Shown here: one piece after another, positions 33,769 through 44,850 of the stretch | How positions within the stretch are numbered: position 1 is the first letter of the stretch | Layout of the letters: each line of letters begins with the position of its first letter | Source: Porites lobata | Taxonomy: Eukaryota; Cnidaria; Anthozoa; Scleractinia; Poritidae | Length of the DNA: 64,000 nt | Direction: 5' to 3' | NCBI GenBank assembly: GCA_942486035.1 | Contig: CALNXK010000031.1 | Location: 640,001-704,000, forward strand | Made by a program: the position numbers and the translations under genes | Notes under the pieces: model-generated | Seen by the model: the letters and a program-made list of their open reading frames with translations, nothing else | Databases searched by the model: none | Told to the model about the DNA's origin: nothing

Positions 33769-34693
33769 CTTTGCCTAGTATTTAATAGAGTTTATTTCTT
33801 CTTTAAGCCAATGAGTTTTTTGTTTCATTTCTCGTAACTGTCTTGACGAAAAGCAAGATGTTTCAATTGCGTGACAATTGTCATGTTGGATCAAAGGTAA
33901 AGTTGCCGAGGGAAGCGGACACAATCCTTCTTTCGTCAAACTCCATTTTAAAGTATCCAGTCCTATATATCTCCTTTCACATTGCTTGTATAAATTCTTT
34001 TATGAGTCTATATCGAACAACATCCAGCTGGCCTGATCCTTCGAAGGGGAATTTTTCATTTCCGGGTTGCGCCTTTGACAAAGGGACCGCGGAGCTATGG
34101 GGTTGAGTGTGCTGTAGCCCCACGAACAACAATTTATTATTCTCATTTTTATCCTTATTATTTATTTTAATCTTTGTATTAAAAAAGTTGACAAATTTTT
34201 CTTAGGATTGAAACACGTTTCTGGTGATTTCAGAAGCTCTAGATTTCAAAATTTGTCGAGGGAGCATACCCCAAGACACCCTGTCAGCAGTCTTTCTGTA
34301 CTAAGAAAGGCGTACTAAGAAACAGACTAAAGGAGGCTCTCCTCGGAGGGAAGGCCCTAGGACCCTCATAGATAAGTTGGCGCCAATGCGCTCACACTAC
34401 GTGGGAACTACAGTAGCTCCTCCTACCCAAAGTATGCTCTACGACCCCTGTTTTATATCAACGTTCATATAAAACTCAATTTTTTGAAGCAGCATTTTGC
34501 TATTTGCCTTTTAAACTGCACTGCAAGAGCAGCATCTTACAAGGTCTTCGAGCAGAGCGATGTAAGAGGTCTTTTTTCTCTGGTCAACCCCAGATGGTAA
34601 TGCAAGATTGAAACACTCGCAAAGGAGTTTTAAGATTGCAAGTTTGAGATTTTTGAGGGTGCTATTCTTGACCATGGAACAGATGTTGTACTG
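33769..34693. other. Spacer of the giant palindrome, downstream of the transposase gene
   Basis: No convincing exon. Probably the 3' flank of the minus-strand gene that ends at 34,694. Confidence 0.45.
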
Positions 34694-35445
34694 TTAGTAA
34701 TGAATAGGATGAGTTACATTTAACTGCTCAAAAACAGACTCCTTAGCATTTGATAAATTAAATTCTTCTTCCATAGCAAGCAGATCTTGCTCAGTTACAG
34801 CTTGTGCGCAGGGGGCCGTCTGTTGTTTCACTTTTGCTGCCATTCTTGAAAAAAATGAAGCTACTTGTTGAGTTGTCAAAAACTCAGAGACACTGAACAA
34901 GCGCTCCCCGTTCAATCCCTTTGCTCTTCTCATTTCTGTTGCAACAATTCCCGCGTCGACCTTCTTGCCGCTTTCTTGTCCGATGGTAAATCTAGCAGTC
35001 AGATACTCTCGTTGCTTTTCGTTAAACCGGTAAGCTTTCTTTACTTGTTTTAAAGCGAAGCCTTCAAGCGGTGTTACATATCCAGTGTTACGAGGACAGG
35101 TTTCAGGAGGTAGAGGAATAGTTGGCACCGAACTTGAACCTTCCTCGAGCCTTGCAGCATATTTAACCTTCGCTTTATCAAGAAGTGTCTCCCTTTCAAC
35201 GGTCTTTGTGCATTTTCCGAACGCGAGATGCTTTTCTAGAGAACAGTGCCGTTGGAAACTGCGCGTGCAGCCCTCTTTTGGACATGGAAACACTTGATCA
35301 TCGCTTTTTGCTTCACGGCCATAGTCCTCTTCTTCTGCGGGATCCGCTGTGGAAGTTTTAGTAGGTTCTTTAAGTTTTCTCCTTGGGGCGATCTCCTTAA
35401 ATTCTCCGAGGGAAAAAGTAACCGAAATATTCTGGTAATGGCGTT
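34694..35445 (-). CDS. Transposase exon 6: C-terminal zinc finger and tail
   Basis: Acceptor TTTTCCACAG. Residues 857-1,106. CPKEGCTRSFQRHCSLEKHL with the following GKC fits a C2HC/C2H2 finger. After it a basic and helical region (KQVKKAYRFNEKQREYLTAR) and FSVSEFLTTQQVASFFSRMA near the end. It ends at a natural stop, 34,694-34,696. The finger could bind the element's ends; that is inference. Confidence 0.78.
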
Positions 35446-38400
35446 CTGTGGAAAATAATAACATGTCTCTGAAAAGATTAACGACAAAACCAAACATACC
35501 TAAACATTATCCAGAGCGAGATTTCGTGCGTCTCACATTGCGAAAATAGCGTTACAGGGGCCGATCCAGGATTTTTTTAGGAGGGGGTGCACTCGTCTCT
35601 TGCTCTTCTTCAACCCCAATAAACCACATATTTTTTTTTGGCAGAATACCAGTTGTATTAGAAAACCGCAGGTCATCTCAGGGGGGAGGGGGGTGCGCAC
35701 CCCCTGCACCCTCCCCCTAGATCCGCCCCTGCGTTAGGTGCAGCATGTGAACTGCTACCTAAATCAAGTAAAAGTTTCTTTTTCCAGTATAGTGTTTTAA
35801 CTAAAACAAATCTTGAAATAAATTTTGCAACAAAAACTGGCGCCAAGCATGATGTTTTCAAGTGATCTTGATTTCAAGCTTTCCCTCGCTGAATTTTTCA
35901 GTCTCAAAACTAAAGAGAGATCATGCTACATTATAACTAGAAACTGCATAGAGAATATAACGTAAGGTTTACCATTTGTTCCTTCCAAAGAAATGCATTT
36001 GCCGGGGCCTATATCAAATGCCTGCCACACCCTCATTCCATCGGGATAAAATCTGAAGTTGTTCAGTTTACTTATGCCAGTAATCTTCTGTTGCGTTGCG
36101 GGAACAGTTTCGGGTTCCCCGAGACTGTCTAACATCACTACACGAATCCCAGGTAGACCCCCATGGGATAGAATCGCGTTTTCCATTTCCTTCGCATTGG
36201 TAACGTTGTTCCCCTCGTTTATGAATCGTGTTATGTGTCCTTTAATTGTTGCAGCCATGCGATCAGCAGGCCCTTTTCCGCCCTGGGGATCTGAGAAGCC
36301 TATCTCAGCAACGCGAATTCCTGCTTCTTTTTCTATTGTGGGCACTGACAATATAGTATAAGTGCTATGGTAGCACCCTGCGTTGTCTTGACGAAAAAAT
36401 GCTTGATTGATTTCTGGATGCTCTGATTTCAAAGTTCTAAGGATATGTGCCATAATGGAGACCACAGCGGAACTTCCTTGGGTGCAGTTCTGGACAATAT
36501 GTACAAATCCTTGTGACTCAAACTGGTCAGCTCGGCGGCGCACGACAACGGATATATGCCAAGAGATGCCGCGCTTACCAAACCAGTCTGATTGAGATTC
36601 ACGGTACTTGCGCGGTAGAAATTTCATGGCCCAGTCCTGGGTAACAAAGACTGAACCACTATTTAGCTCTCTGAGAATCTTCAATCTAGACTGGTCTTGC
36701 CTCACTGTACGGAGCTGGTGAGCCTTTTAGGCATGAATATGGTCCCTGCTGTGCTTTACCAAGTATGTGGCTTCGTCATGATCATCTTTCGTGTGAAAAG
36801 AAGCTTCTTCAACAGCCACTTGAATCTCCTCTAGAACAATACCAAGCTCTTCACATTGAAAACAATGGTCCCCATGGGTGTGTTGGCATTTCTGCTGAAA
36901 ACAGCTGTCACTCGGATCACTCAAAGCATATGACATACAATGATCTGCTATGGTAGCCTCATCGTCAACATGTACCTATTAATATACCATTATTTTCTTA
37001 GTATGTAAACGCAGAAAAACAAAAACTTAAGTCACTGCCCCCCCCCCACACACACCCCTCATTTCAAATGTGTAATATGGCTTATTATTGCTATTATTGC
37101 TATAGTTGTAATTTGTAAAAAAAGACTTAACGCTTCTAAGTTATAAAAGACTGCTTGCAGTCCCCATCTTCTCTTAAAATCCGTCTAGTTCTTATCTCGG
37201 CCAGCGCGATTGCAAACCACGACGTTCTCGTTTATCGCGGCTCGCAACTTCGCCGCTCGTGTCCTTGATTTTTGCACGCAGTAACTTGGCAAAGAAAAAT
37301 AGGAGACTTCTCGCAGTCTAAAGTTATAAAAGTAGCATGGATGACTAGGGTTGGGGTAGAGAAAATCACAGACCCTGAAATCAATAAAAGGGAGAGAAAA
37401 AAAGGAGTTGATGAACTTTAAAAACCTGTCAATAGTTCATTTTCGAATTTAAAGTTACCGCTGAATACAAAGCTATACAAACATTAGCGACGCATTCATA
37501 CACGGTTAGCCTAGACATAAAATGAAATATCCACAAATTCCGGCAAGTCAGTGTTTGAAATTTAAAGATACACAATAGATGGAGTAACAAACAGGTCTTC
37601 TTCTCGTTAGATGGGAATTTCAGATGGAGGCTAAGCCTGTAAAAAAATGCTTCTTCACTTCTTTCATTTAGCGGTCATAGCAAACTTGAAACTGGACTAT
37701 TATTTCTTTAAGCAATATCTTACCTTGAAGTCCGCCTTTAGGTAAAGTTTTGAGTTCTTGAGCATTTCCTGCCATCCTCCTAGCGTGGTATCTTCAACCA
37801 GGCCTTTAAGTTGATTTAGGAGTGCAATCATCTTGTCAAATGCAGAGGCTCCATCAGCTGCAAAATAGTCCAGTCCCTGGAGGCTCTTTCTGACCGTCGC
37901 GCTACAAGCAGCTAATACACGCAGTATTGTTCTTTTACTGAAGGGGGTGAATCCGACTTCTTTGCAATACTGCTCATATTGAACAGCAATTCGCTCTGGT
38001 ATTAGACACTGAATCACATTTGGTACTTCCAATACATTACCGTTGGACAGGCGTAAACTCTTTTGACCAAAAGGCATATCTTGAACAATATGTGGGCTTG
38101 TAATGAACTGCAAAAAATGATCAAGTTGCGCCTCGTCTATCCGTATCCTCGCTGAAGGCTGCACAGGAACGGGTGTCGCTACTCCGTGCTGAAGACGATG
38201 TAAGTTTGCCACAGTGTATCTATACTGGGACAGACCGGGAATAAATTCTCGTATGGTAGAAAAACTCGCAGTGGCAGCCATAATTGAGAGGATTTGTCTC
38301 CGCGTGTCCCAGCTGCCGGCATTTTTGTACGTTTCTGCTATGGCCTCGAGGTAAAGTCGTTGGGATGGGAGCATTATACCCTCTGCACCAAGCTCATCAT

Positions 38401-40646
38401 TGACAGCCCTTGTTGCTTGGAGTGCCGACCAAAGATAACCTGCGTTTTCGGGGGACACCACCTTCAACACTGCGATGATGATATCTCTAGTGTGTTGTAT
38501 GTACCTTCGTTTAGTTCTATCAGCACTCTTTAACCACTCGAATTGTGGATTATCAACCGTTTTTACGTCACACTCAGAAAGGAATTCATTAAGCAGGCTT
38601 AAAGGCTTGTTGGCACGAAGAACCACTTCACCGGAGCTAGTTGTACTTGTGGTTTCGGATGACCCAAAAATGTAGCTGTCGTCAAATGAAAGGTGTTTTA
38701 CATTGTCACATATATCTTCTATACTACTTGCCTCGGCTTCCTATAGCAGGGAAAAATATGAAAACTAATTAAATGATCGCAAACTAACGCAGGATACTGA
38801 TTAAACCTATAGACTGCCTATCTGTTTAAACGACAATTACCAATAAAAACGTTTCCTGTCTTTTCTGTACGGACACGGGTTCAACAACAACTGTTGGTGA
38901 AGATAAGGCAGTTTCTGTAGAGTCCGTAGAAGTAGACACCATCATTTTACCCAGATGATCCCTGCATTGCCTGCAAATGGCTACAGATCAAAAAGAAACA
39001 AAGAAGAGTTAGGGACCGATCGTTTATTACGTCCGGGGGGGAGGGTTCAGAAAAGTGTGGTGTATGAAAACCGTACCCCCCTAAAATAATTTCATATGAA
39101 AATTGTACCCCCTCTTAGCGATAAGAGTTTTTAAAATGCACCCCCCCCCCCCCACCTTTCCTAGACCAAGTTTTAAGATGACTCGACTTTCTCTCTTTCT
39201 TTGGACATCGACTTCATATTAAAGCTAGATGGGGTAGTTCGGTTAGGTAAAAATAGTTGATAGGGTCCTGGGACAAGCTTGGTTACATAGCAACCAGGCT
39301 GCCACGAAGGCGAGGGCGTGATCTCTGATCATAAATACAGTGGGCACAATAATTCTGTGCGGGTAGAATTTTGTAGCCGACAAAGAGTCATCAGCGCGAC
39401 TTTTTGGTTTACTAATGAAGGAAAAGTGTTTTTTGTTTTTGTTTCAATTATGATATGTGTTAACAACTACAACATATAATGTCAATTCTGTGTCTTAAAA
39501 TTTCGACCCCCCCTACACTTTTTACATTTTCAAAACTGACCCCCCAAAATTAACCCTTTTCAAAAAATTGTACCCCCCCCAAACCCCTCCCCCCACGGGA
39601 CGTAATAAACGATCGGTCCCTTAGGCACGGATAAATTAGCATGGTAATAGAAGCGGTGGTATTCTAAGTCCTTCTCACTCATTAACGCTCACTCGTTCTT
39701 TAAGGTAACCTGCAAGGGGATAATTCGGGGTGGGAACCCGGGAGAATAGGGGGCAGGAGAGGAAATCACGCAACAATGCTTTTAAATATTTCGCAATCGA
39801 AGAATGGATAAAGGAAGGAAGCCAAGCAAAAAGGGCGGAAGCCGGGAAAGCAAGATACTCGTACGGAACGCGGCAGGTGACCCCCTGTTCCACCCCTATA
39901 TGGCTCTTCGGTCGGCTATTTGCTCCGCAGGAGAATTTCCAGCGATACTTTAGGCAAGGAGAGAGACCACTGAGTTAATTGTCTGAAATATCGGCCGTTT
40001 GTTGGTGTTCCTCATCCTCTTGCGCACATTGCGTCCGTTTCATTTGTGAAAGAGGGTCAAAGCAATAAGAGTATATTAGATTAATTTTACATACTTTTCC
40101 TACTAAAGTAATGTAAGGTTTGACTACACTTACGCGACCCAACTGGGACGAGCATTCCAGTTTCTTTAAAAACAAAACAAGATTGTTTTCTGTCAATTCC
40201 ACGATCACCTCGACAGGTTGTCGACTTGTGACCCGCTACTTCTGCTGGAACGCAACATCTAGTCTTGCCTGTTCGCCAGCGAGTACCGTACGCGTCTCTG
40301 TGTTTAGGGCATACCGTCATATGCAACTGACATTCCTGTGCGATGAAAATCCCTGGTAAAGAAAACTTAATTAGTAAATTAATGCTGTAGAAGTGAATAG
40401 TGGGTATGTATTCATGTCGTAATCGAAAATTGTAAATCAAAATGATCTTTACTAACCTGCCCGTGTGAGTAATAATTTCCTTTCGTTGTTGACGCTTTCA
40501 ACATCCGTCAAAATGTTACAACACTTCAGGTGAGCTGTAACATCCCTAGTACAGTCTTTCAATTCGACAAAGTCAGCCACGTTTGGATTTTCAGAACTTG
40601 CACCACAAGCCCCCCCAAGAAGAGAAGCAAAGCTACAGAATGACAT
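34694..40646 (-). CDS. Six-exon transposase-like gene, 1,106 codons, one in-frame stop
   Basis: Exons on the minus strand: 40,457-40,646; 40,134-40,352; 38,841-38,980; 37,724-38,740; 35,973-36,975; 34,694-35,445. All introns are GT-AG and every phase matches (1, 1, 0, 0, 1). The sum is 3,321 bases. Layout: an N-terminal Cys/His domain, a long helical middle, a second Cys/His cluster, an RNase-H-like region with acidic residues at about 636, 719 and 751/760, and a C-terminal zinc finger. The only visible defect is TAA at 36,727-36,729 (codon 605), plus a MITE in intron 5. Known DDE/D transposases use three acidic residues to cut and join DNA at TIRs, which suits the element it sits in. Family name not recognised. 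Confidence 0.82.
35555..35731. mobile_element. MITE, 177 bp, inside intron 5 of the transposase gene
   Basis: Ends CAGGGGCCGATCCAGGA and CCTAGATCCGCCCCTG, with a second inverted pair GGGGGTGCAC/GTGCACCC-like further in. The flanking 5 bp repeat is CGTTA (35,550-35,554 and 35,732-35,736). CAGGGGCGGATC-type ends are common on hAT-like MITEs, though an 8 bp duplication would then be expected. Confidence 0.75.
35973..36975 (-). CDS. Transposase exon 5: Cys/His cluster and catalytic region, with TAA
   Basis: Starts in phase 0 after TTAATAG (VHVDDEATIADHCMSYALSD), then CFQQKCQHTHGDHCFQCEEL, a dense Cys/His cluster. The frame hits TAA at 36,727-36,729 and continues open. The catalytic-looking region follows: FVTQDWAMKFLPRKYRES (D636), FFRQDNAGCYHS (D719), and GFSDPQGGKGPADRMAATIK (D751, D760). 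The D, D, and GKG-x-x-D spacing resembles RNase-H-fold transposases. Which of the last two acidic residues is catalytic cannot be told. Confidence 0.8.
37724..38740 (-). CDS. Transposase exon 4: long helical middle region
   Basis: 1,017 bases, residues 184-522, open throughout. Reads EAEASSIEDICDNVKHLSFD at the start and LDYFAADGASAFDKMIALLN then KLYLKADFK at the end. Two-thirds is predicted helical. Leu-rich stretches such as YIQHTRDIIIAVLKVVSPEN recur. I associate the YFAADGA and YLKADFK motifs with multicopy cnidarian proteins, not with a named domain. Confidence 0.82.
38841..38980 (-). CDS. Transposase exon 3
   Basis: 140 bases. Completes the N-terminal Cys/His domain (PICRQCRDHLGKMM) and adds a Ser/Thr-rich linker. 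The acceptor here is GATCTGTAG, next to the Harbinger-like insertion that lies in the preceding intron. Confidence 0.78.
39012..39620. mobile_element. Harbinger-like MITE, 609 bp, inserted in the right arm only
   Basis: Ends GGGACCGATCGTTTATTACG and its exact complement. The TTA target duplication (39,009-39,011 and 39,621-39,623) matches the TWA target of PIF/Harbinger. Inside are C-rich runs near 39,140 and 39,580. The left arm at about 31,401-31,410 shows the empty site (GTGCATAACTC). Confidence 0.88.
40134..40352 (-). CDS. Transposase exon 2: N-terminal Cys/His domain
   Basis: 219 bases, residues 64-136. Cys and His residues in ECQ, VCPKHRDAYG, TRCCVP, AGHKSTTC and QSCFVF suggest metal binding. 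Ends VPVGS before the exon 3 ICRQC pair. The exon at 13,359-13,893 of the 7.9 kb element has the same pattern. Confidence 0.8.
40457..40646 (-). CDS. Transposase exon 1 with start codon
   Basis: ATG at 40,644-40,646 in context AAAACGATGT. 63 codons plus one base. Reads MSFCSFASLLGGACGASSEN and NVADFVELKDCTRDVTAHLK. Donor GTTAGT. An upstream GTG extension is open but not needed. Seven Gs here keep the frame that is lost in the left arm. Confidence 0.8.
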
Positions 40647-41886
40647 CGTTTTCTTTTTATGGTTTATGCTCTGTGAAAAACCTCGCACGTGTTTACCTTT
40701 AAGAAAAAGACCGTGATTGCATCATAGAAAATTATCGCCCAGACTGCAACACGGCATGATTGCTAACGTGACTTAAGTCCTTTTTATCACGTTTTATGAC
40801 ATAAATGTGGCCATTTTTCAGAAAAAGATAAGAGTGAATTGCGAAAAAAAAAAGTTGGGCTGCTAACTTAAGGACCTTGAGGTGAAAAACTACACAGCAG
40901 AAGCTTGCGGTGTTGCGTGACTTTGTTTACTAACATAACTTTTTTCAAGATATCCAAGATATATCACAACCTGAAAAATATTATCGCAGTTGCAGAAAAC
41001 GTTGCTATTCCACTAAGAATGATGTCCATAATAAACACCTAGTCAACAAAAATCATTAAATGGTGAACAAAACAGCGGCCCTTCTCCATAGTTAGGTGTA
41101 GTGCTGTTGAAATAGCGAGTCAACATTAACAGTCTCCTGCAATTCAAATTATCGTACCTACACATCAATTTACAGCCTTGTTCAGCAATGTCTACGGATT
41201 TTATATCGTATAATTTCATATCATTTCCATATCTAAGAATTTTTTAACCGTCTTTAACTATCTTGTTTACTTCGTAGCTCTCAAGTACGATTTCTACAAC
41301 TGATTTGCATCATGCAAATTCCTGACCTTGGCCACAGTGCGACGAAAACGCTTTCATTTTGCAGGCACGTTTCTGGATTACCCAGATTTTTTATTTCATA
41401 TTATTTGAGTATAAGGACCAAACTTTGTGCCAGCATGTAGTTTGACATGATGTCACACATACCAAGACGCGTTTTGAAGGCTTGAAGTTACGCGATTTTT
41501 CGCTTTTTTCAACAAGCGTTTGACAGCACTTTGTTGAAAAATCACGTGAATTTTAAAATTAAACCAAAGCTTCTTAAAATGCCACAAATAAAAATCAAAT
41601 GAATTATATTTTGAAGTAAAAGCATCCCCGATTTCTTACGAAACATCCTTCTTCAGTACTAGCACACTAAAGTTGGTCAATTTCACTGTATTTTTTGCAT
41701 AATTAATTAGGTAAAAACCCGAATTTTCGTTTTTCCCCATTTTCTCGGAAACACTTGATTTTTCAAACTTTGAAATATTTTTTTGGAATGTATCTCCCTA
41801 AAAGGGTTTTCCAGGCAAATTATCAGAATTTTCGATTTTTTTAGCCTGGCCAGCGATTCTCGATATTTACAGTCATGAGCTCTTAA

Positions 41887-43200
41887 GTTCGCAGCAAAAA
41901 TGAGCGAAGATGAACTAATTAGATAAATGTTTCACTGAAAATTGGGAAAACGTCTACTAGTCAACTGTATTCGCGTTATTTTGTCGTTTTTCTATGCCGG
42001 CTCTTAGCAACGGCTTTAGAATACGGCCTTTTAATCGTGTCCGTGTGTTTTCACTCTAGCCACAAACACAGAGAGATTTGCAATCACGTTTCGGAAGGGA
42101 AAAAGGCTTAAACTTCAAGAAATAGTGAAGAAAAATCCCACAAGGTACTCATCGTAGAATCTGTTGAAAGAGACGATGAAAAAGCGCAGTACGCTAGCTT
42201 CAAACACTTCGTCATTTAATGACTGCCTTCGCTTAACATGGGTAAGTACTTCCTGTCAAGCCATCATAGAGTTTAAAGTTGTCCGTTTTCGCGACATAAG
42301 TCCTGGGCGAGTACTCTCTTACATTAACTTTATAGATATTGTTCTGAAATAGTGAAAGACTAGGAGAGCCGGACGGTGCACCCCCACTACGACTTCCCAG
42401 AAATACACCCCCCCCCCGGGAAAAAAATGTAACTCATTCTATAAACTGGGATGCGCCACAGGCAGCCCAGTTAATTACGCGGAGCCGCTCTTAAACATTC
42501 TTTTTCTACGTTACCAAGCACAAATTTTAAGACAAATAATACAACCATAAATGTCTTCTGAATATTTTTTCGTTTTCTACTTTTCTTCAACAGGTATGAT
42601 CTGTAACATCAAGGGCGTCAAAAAAGTATTTCGTAGAAAGAACAGAACGACTAGTGTCATGATCTCAAACGATCCTGTGAATTATCTGAAATAAGAGAAA
42701 AATACAAAGATTTTTCAAAAATTAAATTATTTCGTCAAAGTGATAACATAGACGTAAGCGAAAAAATGGTAAAGAAAAACGTGGAATCGTATTTTTTATG
42801 AACTTTAAATTCTAATTTTTTTTCTCCTTCCCCGTGTGGTCCCTATGGCTTCCACGAGTCAAGTCAACGCTTTTAGAGCTTCGTATTTCCTATTTAATCT
42901 CTAAGCAAGCGAGATTTAAAGCTTTTAAGAGCGTTCTTGTTTCCAAATGTTTTCAGGTCATCCATGTAGAATAGGTGATTGATAGCAGATGTACTTGTAG
43001 TGTAACCGTAACTGTTGCTGTTGAGAAGAGAGGATAGCGGAGCAAGAGCAATGCAGAAGAGGAGAATAGGTAGAGGACCACTTTGAAATTTGCCACTATA
43101 GATGTCAAGGCTTTTTGATATCTAGGTCATGGGCACAGAGTTAAACTCCTTTTTGTAATTTAACTAGGCTACTGATAGGTTTCTTTTCTTCTTTTATCTT
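41887..43200. other. Flank of the giant transposon, no gene recognised
   Basis: Starts with the duplicated TTAA. Short frames only. C-run near 42,405-42,420. No clear element. Confidence 0.4.
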
Positions 43201-43215
43201 CCTCAATGATGGCCT

Positions 43216-43233
43216 ATAATAATAATAATAATA

Positions 43234-43289
<56 letters not shown>

Positions 43290-43302
43290 AATAATAATAA
43301 TT
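43216..43302. repeat. Microsatellite (AAT)n then (GAT)n then (AAT)n
   Basis: About 87 bp of uninterrupted trinucleotide repeat with the motif switching from AAT to GAT and back. The sequence just right of it (TACCTGG, GAAAACCGGG) is inverted at 45,090-45,118 next to an ATT repeat. Confidence 0.9.
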
Positions 43303-43720
43303 ATACCTGGTTTTTTGAAAACCGGGCTACTAAAAAATGTCAGTCTCTCGCACTGATTGTTAATTTGATGGCCCTTGTTACTTGAAAAGTAAAATCTCAC
43401 CTCAAAAAGAAATTATTGAATACATGAGCTTCCATTTGATAGAATCGTCTGTCTTGAAAGTAACAAAACTGAAGTTTTCCTTATTAATCTGGAAAATAAG
43501 GCATTTTAAGAAGCAATTTTTAGTGTCGGTGTCACCGATTGCAAAACCAATTCCCCAGTTCACCCCATTTTTAATTGAAGCTGGTCTCCCAAAAACAATC
43601 TAAGCCAACATTGCTAAACAAAACCAAGTCCTAAAACCAGCAGTTCAACTGCTCGCTGACTAGGAACATTATCAACAGAGTGGGTCATTGCTTGCATAAG
43701 AGTGCAAAAACACATCAAAC

Positions 43721-44850
43721 TTTACAACAACCCCACTCCCCTGGAATTTAACCAGGCTACCCCAAATGCATACCACACGATAGCCCCGTATCTGTGCAAC
43801 AACATGGCACCCAGCCAGACACAAACCCCCCTTAATTTGAGGGAGACATTGAGCTTTGAAAGACAGGGGTAGCCCCGGTACAAAAACTCGGCGAATCCTC
43901 ACTCTAGCACAAAGCATAGTCTTTACAACAACCCCACCCCCCTGGAATTTAACCAGGCTACCCCAAATGCATACCAGATAATAGCCCTGTGTCTGTGCAA
44001 CAACATGACACCCAGCCAGACACACCCCCCACCCCCCTTAATTTGAGGGAGACATTGAGCTTTGAAAGACAGGGGTAGTCCCGGTACAAAAACTCAGCGA
44101 ATCCGCACTCTAGCACAAAGCATAGTCTTTACAACAACCCCACCCCCCTGGAATTTAACCAGGCTACCCCAAATGCATACCAGATGATATCCCTGTGTCT
44201 GTGCAACAACATGACACCCAGCCAGACACAACCCTCCCTTAATTTGAGGGAGACATTGAGCTTTGAAAGACAGGGGTAATCCCAGGTACAAAAACCCAGC
44301 AAATCTGCACTCTAGCACAAAGCATAGTCTTAAGAACCCTCCGAGCAAGAACAAACCAGTGCAAAAGTTAATTGCAAAATACGTAGTCGACTGCTATGAG
44401 AAAAGAAGATCATTAGTTTTTTTAGGTTAACATTGATTATAGTTTCACTAGTGTGCAATTTGTGTTATGATTTTAAATTATTTGGATAAAGTCGTTGTAC
44501 GTAAGACTGTATAAGACTCCAAATAAAGCATTGTCTTGTCTTGTCTTGTCTTGTCTTACAACAACCCCACCCCCTTGGAATTTAACCAGGCTACCCCAAA
44601 TGCATACCAGATGATAGCCCTGTGTCTGTGCAACAACATGACACCCAGCCAGACACAACCCTCTCTTAATTTGAGGGAGACATTGAGCTTTGAAAGACAG
44701 GGGTAAGCCCAGGCACAAAAACCCAGCGAATCTGCACTCTAGCATAAAGCATAGTCTTTACAACAACCCCACCCCCCTGGAATTTAACCAGGCTACCCCA
44801 AATGCATACCAGATGAAAGCCCCATGACTGTTTAAGAACATGACACTTAG
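43721..44850. repeat. Tandem array of about 205 bp units, five copies
   Basis: Units begin TTTACAACAACCCCAC at 43,721, 43,922, 44,128, about 44,556 and 44,757. The last unit is truncated. Shared inner blocks: GGAATTTAACCAGGCTACCC, GACACCCAGCCAGACACA, GACATTGAGCTTTGAAAGAC. The unit between 44,128 and 44,556 is longer because of an insertion at 44,332. The minus-strand frames of 86-117 codons are artefacts of the repeat. Confidence 0.9.
44332..44552 (+). mobile_element. 5'-truncated retroelement tail with (TTGTC)n end
   Basis: Breaks the tandem array. Ends AATAAAGCATTGTCTTGTCT with about four TTGTC units, as in many non-LTR retroelements or SINEs. GTCTT occurs at both junctions as a short target duplication. 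Confidence 0.7.

Larger units (their letters stand above)
29138..41882. mobile_element. Giant palindromic TTAA transposon, 12.7 kb, carrying a transposase-like gene
   Basis: Left end GAGCTCATGACTGTAAATAT at 29,138; the inverted copy ends at 41,882. Flanked by TTAA (29,134-29,137 and 41,883-41,886). Arms are 29,138-33,768 and 37,281-41,882, with a unique spacer of 3,512 bp. After removal of one younger insertion from each arm (32,614-33,246 and 39,012-39,620, each with one target duplication), the arms are 3,989 and 3,990 bp. The minus strand carries a six-exon gene whose first four exons lie in the right arm and last two in the spacer. The left arm holds an inverted copy of exons 1-4. Ends, target and gene place it with TTAA-targeting transposons. 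The superfamily is not settled from sequence alone. Confidence 0.93.
37281..41882 (-). repeat. Right arm of the giant palindrome
   Basis: Inverted copy of 29,138-33,768. It carries transposase exons 1-4 without stops and its own private insertion 39,012-39,620. Confidence 0.92.

Noticed and set aside
35085..35458. Plus-strand frames over transposase exon 6
   Set aside because: Shadows of the minus-strand zinc-finger exon.
43203..43400. Minus-strand frame with a run of about 30 isoleucines
   Set aside because: It is the translation of the (GAT)n/(AAT)n microsatellite.
43721..44850. Possible CRISPR array
   Set aside because: Units are about 205 bp with no short repeat/spacer alternation, and the setting is an intron-bearing animal genome.
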